Assembly (NCBI GenBank): GCA_023376005.1
Contig: CM042157.1
Span: 68,281,107 to 68,345,106, forward strand
Reading direction: 5' to 3'
Length of the DNA: 64,000 bases
From: Doryteuthis pealeii
Lineage: Eukaryota; Mollusca; Cephalopoda; Myopsida; Loliginidae
The notes beneath the pieces were generated by a model. It was not told the origin of the DNA, did no database searches, and worked only from the letters and a program-made list of their open reading frames with translations. The translations under genes were made by a program, and so were the position numbers. Shown here piece by piece: positions 55,840-64,000 of this stretch. Every line of letters begins with the position of its first letter. Within the stretch, counting starts at the first letter, position 1.

Positions 55840-56395
55840 CATCAGAATTGCCTTTGCAGGATTTTAGGATAGAATGGTTTTCATTTACACCAGACACTAC
55901 AATACTTGAAAGATGTCACCTGTCTAGTATTGAGAGTTTAATCCTTAGATCACGTCTTCGCTGGTCTGGTCATCTAGTTCGCATGAATGATTGCCGAATC
56001 CAAAACAACTATTTTACGGGGAAATCTCACTGGCAAATATTGTCAATGCAAACCCAAATTGAGGTTTAAGGACTGCCTCAAGGACACTCTGAAGAACACT
56101 GCTATTGCTGTGGAGGACTGGGAGAAGCTAGCTTGTAATAGACCTGGCTGGAGAGCCACCATCTACCGGTCTGTGAAAGAATTTGAGTCCATCCGAATGA
56201 AATATCAAAATTTAAGTGGGCTATTTAGAAAAGGTAATTTTCAGCCCAGCAACATTCAAAGTAGAGAAGTTCCAACATGTAGATTATGTGGAAGAGTATG
56301 TCTCTCCAGGACTGGCCTGGTGAGTCATCTGAGAAAACACAAGGATACAGTGTCAAATGCTACTGGCACTTAAGTATGAAAAAAAAAAAGAACAG
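55840..56395 (+). pseudogene. LINE polymerase 3' end, frameshifted
   Basis: The first frame (to about 56,000) encodes SRLRWSGHLVRMNDCRI, a motif typical of the region after the reverse transcriptase of non-LTR elements. A frame change near 56,000 leads to KPKLRFKDCLKDTLKN, EDWEKLACNRPGWRATIY, and CRLCGRVCLSRTGLVSHLRK, a C2H2-like finger (C-x2-C...H-x4-H form) near the C-terminus. A stop at 56,371 and an A-run at about 56,381 mark the 3' end. It is 5'-truncated and inactive. It is a different LINE from the fragments at 22 kb. Confidence 0.85.
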
Positions 56396-57692
56396 GAAAT
56401 GGTTGAGATGATCAAGGGATTTGATTAGATTATTTATGGTGATAAAAGAGAGAAATTCTGGATTTTTATTAATTTTTTGCAATACACAGACAGACACATG
56501 CTTCATGTGTGTTTGAATGAGAATAGTAAGAAATGCTCAAAAAACAAAATATATATATATATATTTAGCTAACAATATGACTTACAGATTATGGAAGAGG
56601 CAACATGAAACTAAAAGTGATGTCTTTTTTATATTGGATTTTTGGGGGAGTTTTTTGTTTTTTTTTTAAGAGGACATTCAATTTTTTAAAAATCTAGACT
56701 GAAAAATTTTTTTTTTAAACCAAAAATTTGGTGCATTTTTTTCTTTTCTGGCTTTAAGAGGGCATTTAATATTTTTCATTTTTAACTGAAAAAAAAAATT
56801 TAAAAAACAAAAAAAATTTTTGATGCATTTTTTTTTCCCGATTTTAAGAAGACTTTTTTTCATGTGAACTGAAAAAAATTAAAAAAATAAAAATTTTGGT
56901 GCATTTTTTCATTTTTTTTTTTTTTCTGATTTTAAGGACATTCAATTTTTTCTTCAGCTTGATGGGAAAATAAAGAAAAAAGAAAAAAAAGATTTTGTGC
57001 TTTGTCAGCATTTTACGACAGATTCTTTTATTTAGTATTTTCATTCAGTTTCATTCATAAATTGAATTGAATTTTTTTTTCTTAACAACCACATACAATG
57101 GATCACCTTTTTTTCTTATCTTTAAAAAAAAAGAAGATTTTTTTAATTTTTTTCTTTTTAATTGTCAGTGATTATTTGTCCAGGATTTTAAATCTTGTGA
57201 ACTCTTTCAACAATTTGTTTGTCTTTTTTCTTTTGTCTTTTTTCATTATTTTTCTTTTCAACATTTTAAATGTTGTCTTTTATTTAAACGGATTTCAAAG
57301 AGAAGTCTTTTGTTCTTTTATTTTTTAATTTATTTTTAAATTGCATTTAAAGCCATCTCGGATTTTGTTTTTGTTGTTTTTTTTATTTACTTTATTTAAA
57401 CTAAAGGAATCTTTTTTTTTTATAGACTTAATTTTCAAAATATTTTTTGCATCTTGGCATTTGAATTTTTCTTCCTTTTCCTTTCTTTCTTATGTCTATT
57501 CCTCCAATGGAGCCAAGCGACCTATAGAATTTATAAGTAATAAATAAAACATATATATACCTGGATGTAAAGACATATATATGTATATATGTGCGAGAAA
57601 GAAAGCAAGGTTTGTATGAAATATTATATGTACATATATATGAAATGTATAAACACATACATTTAAAACAACTTTAGACTAAACTTTTACAA

Positions 57693-57744
<52 letters not shown>

Positions 57745-57960
57745 TAAGCCTTGAGTCAGAAGACTTTTTTATGGTGGGGGTGAATTGTGGGAAAATATTT
57801 TTTTAAAAACAACAAAGACTTTAAAATAAATAATGAGTTTTAGATCGTCTGTGTCCTTATCTTCGCAAATTTTTTAAACTTTGTTATTACAAAAAAAAAA
57901 AATAGGAAAAAAAAACATAAAAAAACAAACCAGAAATAACAAACAGACCACAGCTTAAAA
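56396..57960. repeat. T/A-rich low complexity with internal duplication
   Basis: Between 56,640 and 57,000 a unit of about 110 bp (GGTGCATTTTTT, CTGATTTTAAG, GGACATTCAATTTTT) recurs three to four times. (ATA)n covers about 57,691-57,743. Poly-T runs are frequent. Apparent open frames are lysine or phenylalanine runs. No exon is recognised. Confidence 0.75.
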
Positions 57961-58270
57961 AGGGAGATAATTCATGTTTTGTGTTTTGTTTTTTCTTTAG
58001 TGTTGTTTTTGTTTTAAAAAAAAAGAAAAAAGAAAAGCTTAATTCATCTTTTGTGTTTTGTTTTGTTTCGTTTTTGCTTTAAAAAAAAAAAAAAAGCTTA
58101 AAAAGGGAGATAATTCATCTTTTGTGTTTGTGTTTTGTTTCGTTTTTGCTTTAAAAAAAAGCTTAAAAAGGGAGATAATTCATCTTTTGTGTTTTGTTTT
58201 GTTTCGTTTTTGCTTTAAAAAAAAGTTTAAAAAGGGAGATAATTCATATTTTGTGTTTTGTTTTTGGTTT
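57955..58270 (-). repeat. About 65-70-bp tandem array next to the PEAK-like stop codon
   Basis: GGGAGATAATTCATCTTTTG, TGTTTTGTTTCGTTTTTGC and TTTAAAAAAAAGCTTAAAAA recur four to five times. On the minus strand it begins about 80 bases after the stop codon at 58,350, so it probably lies in the 3' untranslated region. Confidence 0.8.
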
Positions 58271-58349
58271 TGTTTTTTTGGTCTTTTTTTTGTTTTTGTT
58301 TTGTAACCCAAGTCCCAGATAAATAATTATATAAGAAGTCATTTTGTTT

Positions 58350-59207
58350 TTAAACAATGTACTGGGAATTTTCAAGTAGAGTTGTCCCAGTGGAATTCAG
58401 TAGAAACCTAAGTTTGTAAAAGTCTTCTATAGAGAAGCTTCCAGACGGGTCAAGTGAACATCGAGCAAATCTGTTAACCATCATGGCTCTTTCCTTATCC
58501 AACCAAAAGTCGTAGGCTTGTTCTTGACTCACAAAACTACTTCCAGCCAGCTCACTCGGATACGGTCCCCAAATAAGCAATTCTAACATACCGCGTACAA
58601 TAGCCAAACAATCTGTTTTATCTGACTGGAGCAGCTCGAGTCCTCGCTGCAAACCTTTGGAGCACTCCGTCAGTTTCTCGTCACCAGTGATGTATGACTC
58701 GAAGAGATCTTGCAGTAGTTTGGCACAAAAGTTATTCAGGTCCGCAGACAGGTTGTTGTCCAACCTGAATGACGGAAGCAAGCAGACACGCTTGCCGCTG
58801 AAGCTCTTTTGAGAAAGGAGGAAGATGCCGACTGGCTGGAAATGCATCTGCGGTGAACCCCGATCCAGATGATGAAGGACACCACTGACCACTTGGAGAA
58901 ACAGGAAGGACAGGATCTGGATGAAGCTGTCCGGATTGTGGATCATTGTGTCTTTGAGATCAGTGATATAGTCATGCCAGGCGACAACGGTAGAGTATTG
59001 CCCGACAGCCAAGTGCCAGTGGATGCTGGGGACAGCTGGTGTGGATGATGATGATGCCCCTGTTGGCAACATTGAAGATTGGTCGATGCTGGAACTCATT
59101 GAGGCCGGAAGGAATGACGATGGTATATCCTTGTTAGAGATGTTCTGCAGTTTCATGAAAGCCGGATGTGGAACGTACGAATCGGAAACATTGTTGTCAT
59201 GTGTTAA
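58350..59207 (-). CDS. PEAK1-like: PEAK-family pseudokinase, C-terminal exon
   Basis: The exon starts after TTTTTTTCTTACAG in phase 0 and runs 285 codons to TAA. Residues about 1-65 are Ser/Pro-rich. Residues about 75-130 match the kinase C-lobe entry of PEAK1, ending LQVVSGVLHHL. Where PEAK1 has HCDLRLEN this protein has SPQMHFQPVGIFLLS, so the catalytic-loop Asp and Asn are gone, as is a DFG-like motif. The end has LLIWGP, FWLDKERAMMVNRFA and GSFSIEDF, aligning with PEAK1 LLWGP, WLDIKR and GISLEDW, the helical dimerisation segment. PEAK proteins are catalytically dead scaffolds in tyrosine-kinase and Grb2/Shc signalling. The N-lobe is not seen in this window. Confidence 0.8.
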   Translation of the reverse strand, partial: LTHDNNVSDSYVPHPAFMKLQNISNKDIPSSFLPASMSSSIDQSSMLPTGASSSSTPAVPSIHWHLAVGQYSTVVAWHDYITDLKDTMIHNPDSFIQILSFLFLQVVSGVLHHLDRGSPQMHFQPVGIFLLSQKSFSGKRVCLLPSFRLDNNLSADLNNFCAKLLQDLFESYITGDEKLTECSKGLQRGLELLQSDKTDCLAIVRGMLELLIWGPYPSELAGSSFVSQEQAYDFWLDKERAMMVNRFARCSLDPSGSFSIEDFYKLRFLLNSTGTTLLENSQYIV

Positions 59208-59269
59208 CTGTAAGAAAAAAAAGAAGAAAAAAAGAGGTAAGTTTTTTTTTTTAAATTAATCGTAAAGTA

Positions 59270-59516
59270 AGTCGTCAGGGTGGCCTAAAGTCGGTATCAG
59301 CCAATCAGCGAGGCAGTCTATCCCCTTTTCACTAGCGCTAGACCAAGGAGATTGTTTTTTTGCGTTTGAGGTGGAACGCCACACCTACCATCAGCTCCTT
59401 ACTTTACCGCACAGATCCCTGTGCTACTCATACGCTGAGTTGGCGAGGGTCGGTAACGAACTAGGAACCTTGTGGTTTCTAGCCGAACGCTCTAGCGACT
59501 GAGCTAACCCGGCCTA
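59270..59516 (-). mobile_element. SINE family 1
   Basis: The minus strand reads GGCCGGGTTAGCTCAGTCGC, TAGAGCGTTCGGCTAGAAAC, GGTTCCTAGTTCGTTACC, then the full body to AAAAGGGGATAGACTGCCTC and CGCTGATTGGCTGATACC. It is nearly identical to 14,393 and lies in the intron upstream of the PEAK-like last exon. Confidence 0.9.
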
Positions 59517-59584
59517 TTAAAAATCAATAGACAGACTAATTACTTGTTAATTAATAGACAGACTAATAACTTATTTTCATATGT

Positions 59585-60360
59585 TTAATGTGGCTTAATC
59601 TTATTGTAATAGAGCTTCAGTGTCCGTCTATCTGTAACTGAAACTACATCCCTGCTTAAGTCCTCAGGAATTGTGTAAGTTTATCACTGAGTATCTAATT
59701 CATTGTAAAAAATGAAATGCAGCTTAATTTTATTGTAATAGAGATTCAGTGTCCGTCTATCAGTAACCGAAACTACATCACTGCTTATCTCACAATATCC
59801 TCAGAAATTGTGTAAGTTTATCAATGAGTATCTAATTCATTGTAAAAATCATTGGTTATTTCCTATAAGTCTAACATAAACAAAGGGGAACCACCCTTGA
59901 CTGATAAATTATTTATTTATTGATCTACTAGGAAAAAAGAAGACGTGGTTAGGGTTAGGGTTAGTTTAATGGGAAAATAAATAAATAAATTATCAGTCAA
60001 GAGTGCTTCCCCTTTGTTTATGTTAAACTTATAGGAAATAACCAAATCATTAATATATACATTAAATATTATTTAATAATGATGCTTCTATGAAAATCAG
60101 TTAGATTTTCCTCAAAACAACTTATGTTATTAGGGTGTTTAAATCCTGCAATGTGACTTATATATCACTAAGTAATAAAAGTTTACATAATATGTGATGT
60201 GGTTAATTTGCATACTGGTATTAACAAAACCGGGTTTAATAAATAATTGCTTGGTATTGTTGATCTCTAATATTATTGTTTTATTCTCCAATGTATTAAA
60301 ATCAATCCTATGAATGATTTTATATAGAGACCACTTAAATATAATTAAAACAAGTGTAAT
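59585..60360. repeat. Dispersed repeat D, duplicated, interrupted by a MITE
   Basis: TTATTGTAATAGAGCTTCAG and CTAATTCATTGTAAAAA occur twice (59,590-59,715 and 59,728-59,850). The remainder (GGTATTAACAAAACCGGGTT, ATCAATCCTATGAATGATTT) continues after the MITE at 59,854-60,043. Confidence 0.75.
59854..60043. mobile_element. hAT-like palindromic MITE (copy 5), perfect 8-bp duplication
   Basis: GGTTATTTCC...GGAAATAACC ends. The loop reads GGTTAGGGTTAGGGTTAG. AAATCATT flanks both sides exactly (59,846-59,853 and 60,044-60,051). This is the clearest evidence for the 8-bp target duplication of the family. Confidence 0.9.
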
Positions 60361-60365
60361 TTTTT

Positions 60366-60559
60366 GGTTATTTCCTATAAGTCTAACATAATCAAAGGGA
60401 ACCACTCTTGACTGATAAATTATTTATTTATTTCCCCATTAAACTAACCCTAAACCCTAACCCTGTCTTTCTTTTTCCTAGTAGATCAATAAATAAATAA
60501 ATAATATATCAGTCAAGAGTGGTTCCCCTTTGATCATGTTAGACTTATAGGAAATAACC
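60366..60559. mobile_element. hAT-like palindromic MITE (copy 6)
   Basis: It has the same ends and arms, with AACCCTAAACCCTAACCC in the loop. Flanks are TAATTTTT and ATTTTTTT, partly obscured by the T-run. It lies about 320 bases from copy 5, in the same repeat D copy. Confidence 0.85.
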
Positions 60560-60609
60560 ATTTTTTTAAATATGCATTCTTATCTAATTTTGTTAGTCTT
60601 TCTAATTTA

Positions 60610-60965
60610 ATATATTTCTGTTGAGATTTTTGTAATATAAGGTGTGTGCTAGATGCCCACTTCTACTTATAGACTCGCCGATAACCATGTGACCAACCTA
60701 TTGGCCAACCACTGGCAGTACTCTGCTGCTGATATTGTTATTTATATCAGCTGTTCTGATCTTAGATACTCACAACTACCTTGAACCTTCATGGATGACA
60801 GAACATAGGATTATATTACTGGACCTTTGACACTACGCAGGATTCCATAACTCAGGACTTATTCACTTACCAAAGGATTCTATAGCTCGGAACTTACTTA
60901 CTTTAAGTCCTTTACAACTGGCCAAGGATGGCGGTCAGAAACTTAACAATTTCATTAGATTAAAA
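60610..60965 (+). repeat. Dispersed repeat C
   Basis: ATAAGGTGTGTGCTAGATGC, TTATAGACTCGCC, ACCAAAGGATTCTATAGC and GGCCAAGGATGGCG. It shares the CCAAAGGATTCTA word from which the 52.4-kb minisatellite is built. Confidence 0.65.
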
Positions 60966-61002
60966 CTTAAATACTTCTGCCCGGAGTATGCATAGTCTTG
61001 CT

Positions 61003-61640
61003 AGTATGAATAATTATGATATTTCGGACTGTTGTCCTCATCTTTATTGTGTATAAACATAATGTTCAAGCCACTGTAATCTTGGGCTCTGTTTTAGGTG
61101 TTTTTTTATTTATTATTTAATTACTTTAAAATAAGTCATCTATGAGTATTTATGAGATGAGCTTGATATGAATAATTATATGATATTTCGGACTGTTGTC
61201 CTCATCTTTATTGTGTATAACACAATGTTCAGACTACTGTATCCCGAGCTCTGTGTAGGTGTTTTTTATTTTATTTTAATTACTTTAAAATAAGTCATCT
61301 ATGAGTATTTTATGAGATGAGGCTTGATATGAATAATTATGATATTTCGGACTGTTATCCTCATCTTTATTGTGTATAACACAACGTTCAGACTACTGTA
61401 TCCCCGAGCTCTGTGTAGGTGTTTTTTTATTTTTATTTTAATTACTTTAAAATAAGTCATCTATGAGTATTTATGAGATGAGGGTTGATATGAATAATTA
61501 TGATATTTCGGACTGTTGTCCTCATCTTTATTGTGTATAAACACAACGTTCAGACTACTGTATCCCCGAGCTCTGTGTAGGTGTTTTTTATTTATTATTT
61601 CAATTACCTTAAAGTAAGTCATCTTCAGATTATTACCCAT
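61003..61640 (-). repeat. Tandem array of Penelope-type terminal repeat, four units
   Basis: GATATTTCGGACTGTTGTCC with ATCTTTATTGTGTATAA recurs at 61,018, 61,192, 61,341 and 61,502. The inverse of this matches AACAATAAAGATGAGGACAA and AGTCCGAA of the Penelope ends at 28.4 and 55.1 kb. Each unit also has CGAGCTCTGTGTAGGTG and GTCATCTATGAGTATTTATG. Spacing varies from about 150 to 175 bases. Confidence 0.75.
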
Positions 61641-61880
61641 GAATTCAAACGCAGTTTCGGAGCTTAATCGTTAGGTGCTCTAAGCAGCATAAATGCAACC
61701 AGATTGAAGACTTATTTCAGACCAACCTGTAGTATACCTTGTACCTTTTACTTTCAGCCCTGTCAGCTGGGGCTTTAGAATACACCAACTGCACCTCCCC
61801 CTATTAGGCCATATGCTAGCCATGGATGGCGACCCGTGATGCTTAAGATGGAATCCAGGTGGATGAGCAGTTCATGACAT
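61641..61880. other. Unannotated stretch
   Basis: Moderately GC-rich around 61,750-61,860 (ACTGCACCTCCCCCTATTAG). No domain or known repeat is recognised. Confidence 0.4.
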
Positions 61881-61889
61881 GCAACACTC

Positions 61890-62995
61890 CCCTTTGCCCT
61901 TACTTAAGCTAGATGGGCAGTCAGAGAGACCCCCTCTGATCAATCAGCTAGTTACTTTAAGCCCTAGCACCTATATGATTGTCCCAACCCTATTGCCCTT
62001 ATGGCAAGCCCCAACCCTTTTTATCATATGGGTGCTAGAAGGCAGTGGCTGAGGTTCTTATTGTCCTGGGTATGACGTTAAACTATCTGATGGGTAAAGT
62101 TCCAATTCTGGAGCTCTGTAGAATTTGGATACCTCTTCATCACCATTAATCACAGTTCACTCTGACTGGAGTGGTAGTACCAGTCAGGGTCCCATCTATG
62201 GGTTAAAGAAAAAATGTGTTTAAAACAAATTGAGTACCCATCAAGAATGAATGAAACAAAAACATCTTCAGCATAAAATGACCAATCGGTTGACATGCCG
62301 TAAAATCCAACCAGCCACCTTTTTTTTTTTTTATTAAGATGTAGTCTAGTTGTGCTTTTGTGTTATTTGGGTAGGTGTACGTCCATAGTTTACTCTTTCA
62401 TTTTTGGAATTTGGTGTTTAGGCATACAAACCTCTTCTCAAGGTTTAATTTGAATTTAAATCTAATTTAATTCAATTTAAAAAATTGAGTTTTAAAAACA
62501 ATTGAATATCTACCATGAATGAATAAAGCAATTCAATGAATAAAGCAATTACTCTCTATCTGATGGTGAAGTTCCAATACTGGAGCTCTGGGGAATGTGG
62601 AGTACCTCTTCATCATGATTGCTCCCCGGTTCACCCTGACTCGGTGTGTTAGTACCTGTTAGTTTCCCATCTATGGGTTAAATAGATATAAAAAAAAGTT
62701 GTTTTTTTTTAAATTGAGTTTAATAAAATTGAGTGCCCATCCAGAATGAATAAAACAAAAACGTCTTCGGCATAAGATAACCCCAACAGAGTTGACATGT
62801 CATAAATCAACCAACTCGTTAACATAGCCCTTGAAATCAGAAACTAACCATTTTTTATGAGTCGCAAAGCTTTTTTTTAATTGAGTAATAAAATTGAGTA
62901 TCCATCCAGAATGAATAAAACAAAACGTTCTTCGCATAAAATACTCAATGGGTTGGCATGCCATAACCCAACCAACCAACAACGTATTAAAAACG
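61890..62995. repeat. Dispersed repeat B, three successive copies
   Basis: A full copy lies at about 61,905-62,315 (TTATCATATGGGTGCTAGAA through CATGCCGTAAAATCCAACC). Partial copies follow at about 62,560-62,815 and 62,875-62,990. The minus-strand 60-codon frame here is derived from the repeat. Confidence 0.75.
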
Positions 62996-63137
62996 AGAAA
63001 AAGAAGTCACCACTTAAACTAAATGGCAAGAAGCCCTGCGTTTATCAATCTTGCGCTGTAAACAATACAATCTCTGAGGTATGCACAGGTTGGTGCTGGT
63101 CAATTCAAAATCGGTCCATTTTAGCGAAGCCAACGAC

Positions 63138-63529
63138 CGGTCCAAGTGTCGCGAGAAAAAATATTTTCAAATAATTGTGAATATGCTGCAGTGTGTCCTG
63201 GTTCATATTGGTCAGTTTTTCCGTACATCTCTTTCACGTCTTCGGCCCCGAGAGTCGTCGTCACTGTGGCTGGCCGGTTCATGGCTACATACTGTTCTGG
63301 TGGAGCCCCGTGGGGTCGTTTTGGTTTTCGCCTAGGAGCAGGTTTTGGTCGGGTAAGGGTTCCCATAGTTGGCTGGGAATAGGCGCTACTGGGCAGTGGT
63401 GGGGAGGCGGAGAGGTCTTCCTGTGATGTGTCAGAAGAACGGGATTGCAAAGGGAGTTTATCTCCTGCAACTGTGGCGCGGGGACTTGTTATCTTTTGGC
63501 AGGGTGGGGTATATCATCTCCGCTATTAG
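63138..63529 (-). CDS. PEAK-like gene, upstream exon (proline-rich linker), one-base frame problem
   Basis: The acceptor TTCTCTTTGCAG precedes CTAATAGCGG at 63,529. Entered in phase 1 the frame gives NSGDDIPHPAK, then needs one extra A in the run at 63,494-63,497 to continue as TSPRATVAGDKLPLQSRSSD. The uninterrupted frame that follows contains LTRPKPAPRRKPKRP (a likely SH3-binding stretch), EQYVAMNRP, and HTAAYSQLFENIFSR before an in-frame TAA at about 63,121. The 3' boundary is uncertain: the best GT (after 63,138) exits in phase 1, not the phase 0 wanted by the 59,207 exon. Another exon, perhaps the missing N-lobe, may lie between. Confidence 0.65.
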
Positions 63530-63730
63530 CTGCAAAGAGAAGGCAAAAAAATTGATTAAAAAATTTAGATAGAATCTTGGGGAAATTAATATTATTAGCT
63601 ACTTATATAACCTGTGACATCGCAGGTAAGATTTTATTAAACAAACACCTCAAACTTTCATAAGGCTAATAAAGACAACACACATTTATATATAAGATAT
63701 ATATATTATCTATATATTATATATGATGTA

Positions 63731-63787
63731 GATAGAAGGAAAGTGGTCAAGAAATTGTTCATTTCTTGACCACTTTCCTTCTATCTA
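63731..63787. repeat. Near-perfect hairpin
   Basis: GATAGAAGGAAAGTGGTCAA continues into AGAAAT and is inverted exactly as ATTTCTTGACCACTTTCCTT then CTATC, around a four- to six-base loop. Confidence 0.9.
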
Positions 63788-63854
63788 TTATATCGTCGGA
63801 TCCTAAACCCATCCTTCCTACCTTCATAAATTTAATTTTATGTAGTAAAGGAAT

Positions 63855-64000
63855 ATGAGGAACACAAGGACAAAACTCAGACAAACGTATGTGGATATAT
63901 TTCGCTAGAGCTTCGAGCTCGGCATCATCAGTAGTTTTATGATGATGCCGAGCTCAAAGCTCTAGCGAAATATATCCCACATATTTTGTCTGAGTTTTGT
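63855..64000. mobile_element. Fold-back element, cut by the window end, with hammerhead-like core
   Basis: CAAAACTCAGACAAACGTAT and TTTCGCTAGAGCTTCGAGCT in the left arm are inverted in the right arm (AGCTCTAGCGAAATATATCC, TTTTGTCTGAGTTTTGT). In both arms the sequence contains GATGATGCCGAGCTC, a GAGC/GCTC stem, then GCGAAAT. This resembles the CTGATGA...GAAA pattern of Penelope termini. Confidence 0.7.

Noticed and set aside
60139..60405. 88-codon minus-strand ORF as the missing kinase N-lobe exon
   Set aside because: It lies within dispersed repeat D and runs into a MITE, with no kinase motifs.
35774..63529. Shared LIAEM peptide after the acceptor of both the 35,774 and 63,529 exons, suggesting exon duplication
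   Set aside because: The second occurrence is in phase 0, which soon hits a stop. The phase-1 reading gives a longer open frame, so the match is probably chance.

Overview
This window is intron- and repeat-dominated DNA from an animal, most likely a coleoid cephalopod and probably an octopus. That identification is an inference. It rests on several families of tRNA-headed SINEs, very frequent (TA)n microsatellites, many fold-back MITEs, mariner, Penelope-like and LINE remnants, and spliced exons with GT/AG boundaries. No rRNA, CRISPR array, operon or bacterial-type gene is present.

The only convincing host coding sequence belongs to a PEAK-family (PEAK1/PRAG1, NKF3) pseudokinase. Two exons lie on the + strand (35,774-35,855 and 41,853-42,374). 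Two exons lie on the - strand beyond an assembly gap (about 63,529-63,138 and 59,207-58,350, the last carrying the C-terminus and stop). The + strand exon ends in phase 1 and the 63.5-kb exon is best read entering in phase 1. The simplest model is therefore one gene whose 3' half sits on a contig placed in the wrong orientation after the 100-N gap at 51,401-51,500.

Just before that gap the assembly folds back on itself. Positions 40,081 to about 44,580 are repeated in reverse complement from about 46,805 to 51,400, around an AT-rich centre. The right arm is a noisy, indel-ridden version of the left arm and includes a wrecked copy of the 41.9-kb exon. This looks like an unpolished fold-back long read at a contig end.

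Layout. 1-16.6 kb holds dispersed repeats, fold-backs, SINEs and mariner MITEs. 17.4-20.7 kb holds a SINE-like unit with a hammerhead ribozyme plus tandem arrays. 21-22.7 kb holds mariner and LINE remnants. 23.7-24.1 kb is a GC-richer LTR- or promoter-like block. 25.4-29.2 kb holds a mariner fragment, a piggyBac-like MITE and a Penelope end. 29.8-31.2 kb holds a hAT-like MITE and a composite inverted-repeat element with a 65-bp satellite. 33.4-35.4 kb holds a SINE, hammerhead motifs and a MITE. 35.5-42.4 kb holds exons and repeats. 40-51.4 kb is the palindrome. 51.5-53.8 kb holds tandem repeats and a 41-bp minisatellite. 54.5-56.4 kb holds a SINE, a Penelope GIY-YIG fragment, an LTR-like insertion and a LINE 3' end. 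57.9-64 kb holds the 3' half of the PEAK-like gene and more repeats.

The most unusual signal is a compact unit seen twice on the - strand (17.44-17.58 and 39.22-39.36 kb): a tRNA-like head, a short linker, a 42-nt hammerhead-ribozyme fold, then a (TA)n tail. A third hammerhead with a large stem II lies at 34,561-34,641. A second notable theme is a family of about 200-bp fold-back MITEs with 8-bp target duplications whose loops carry telomere-like TTAGGG runs.
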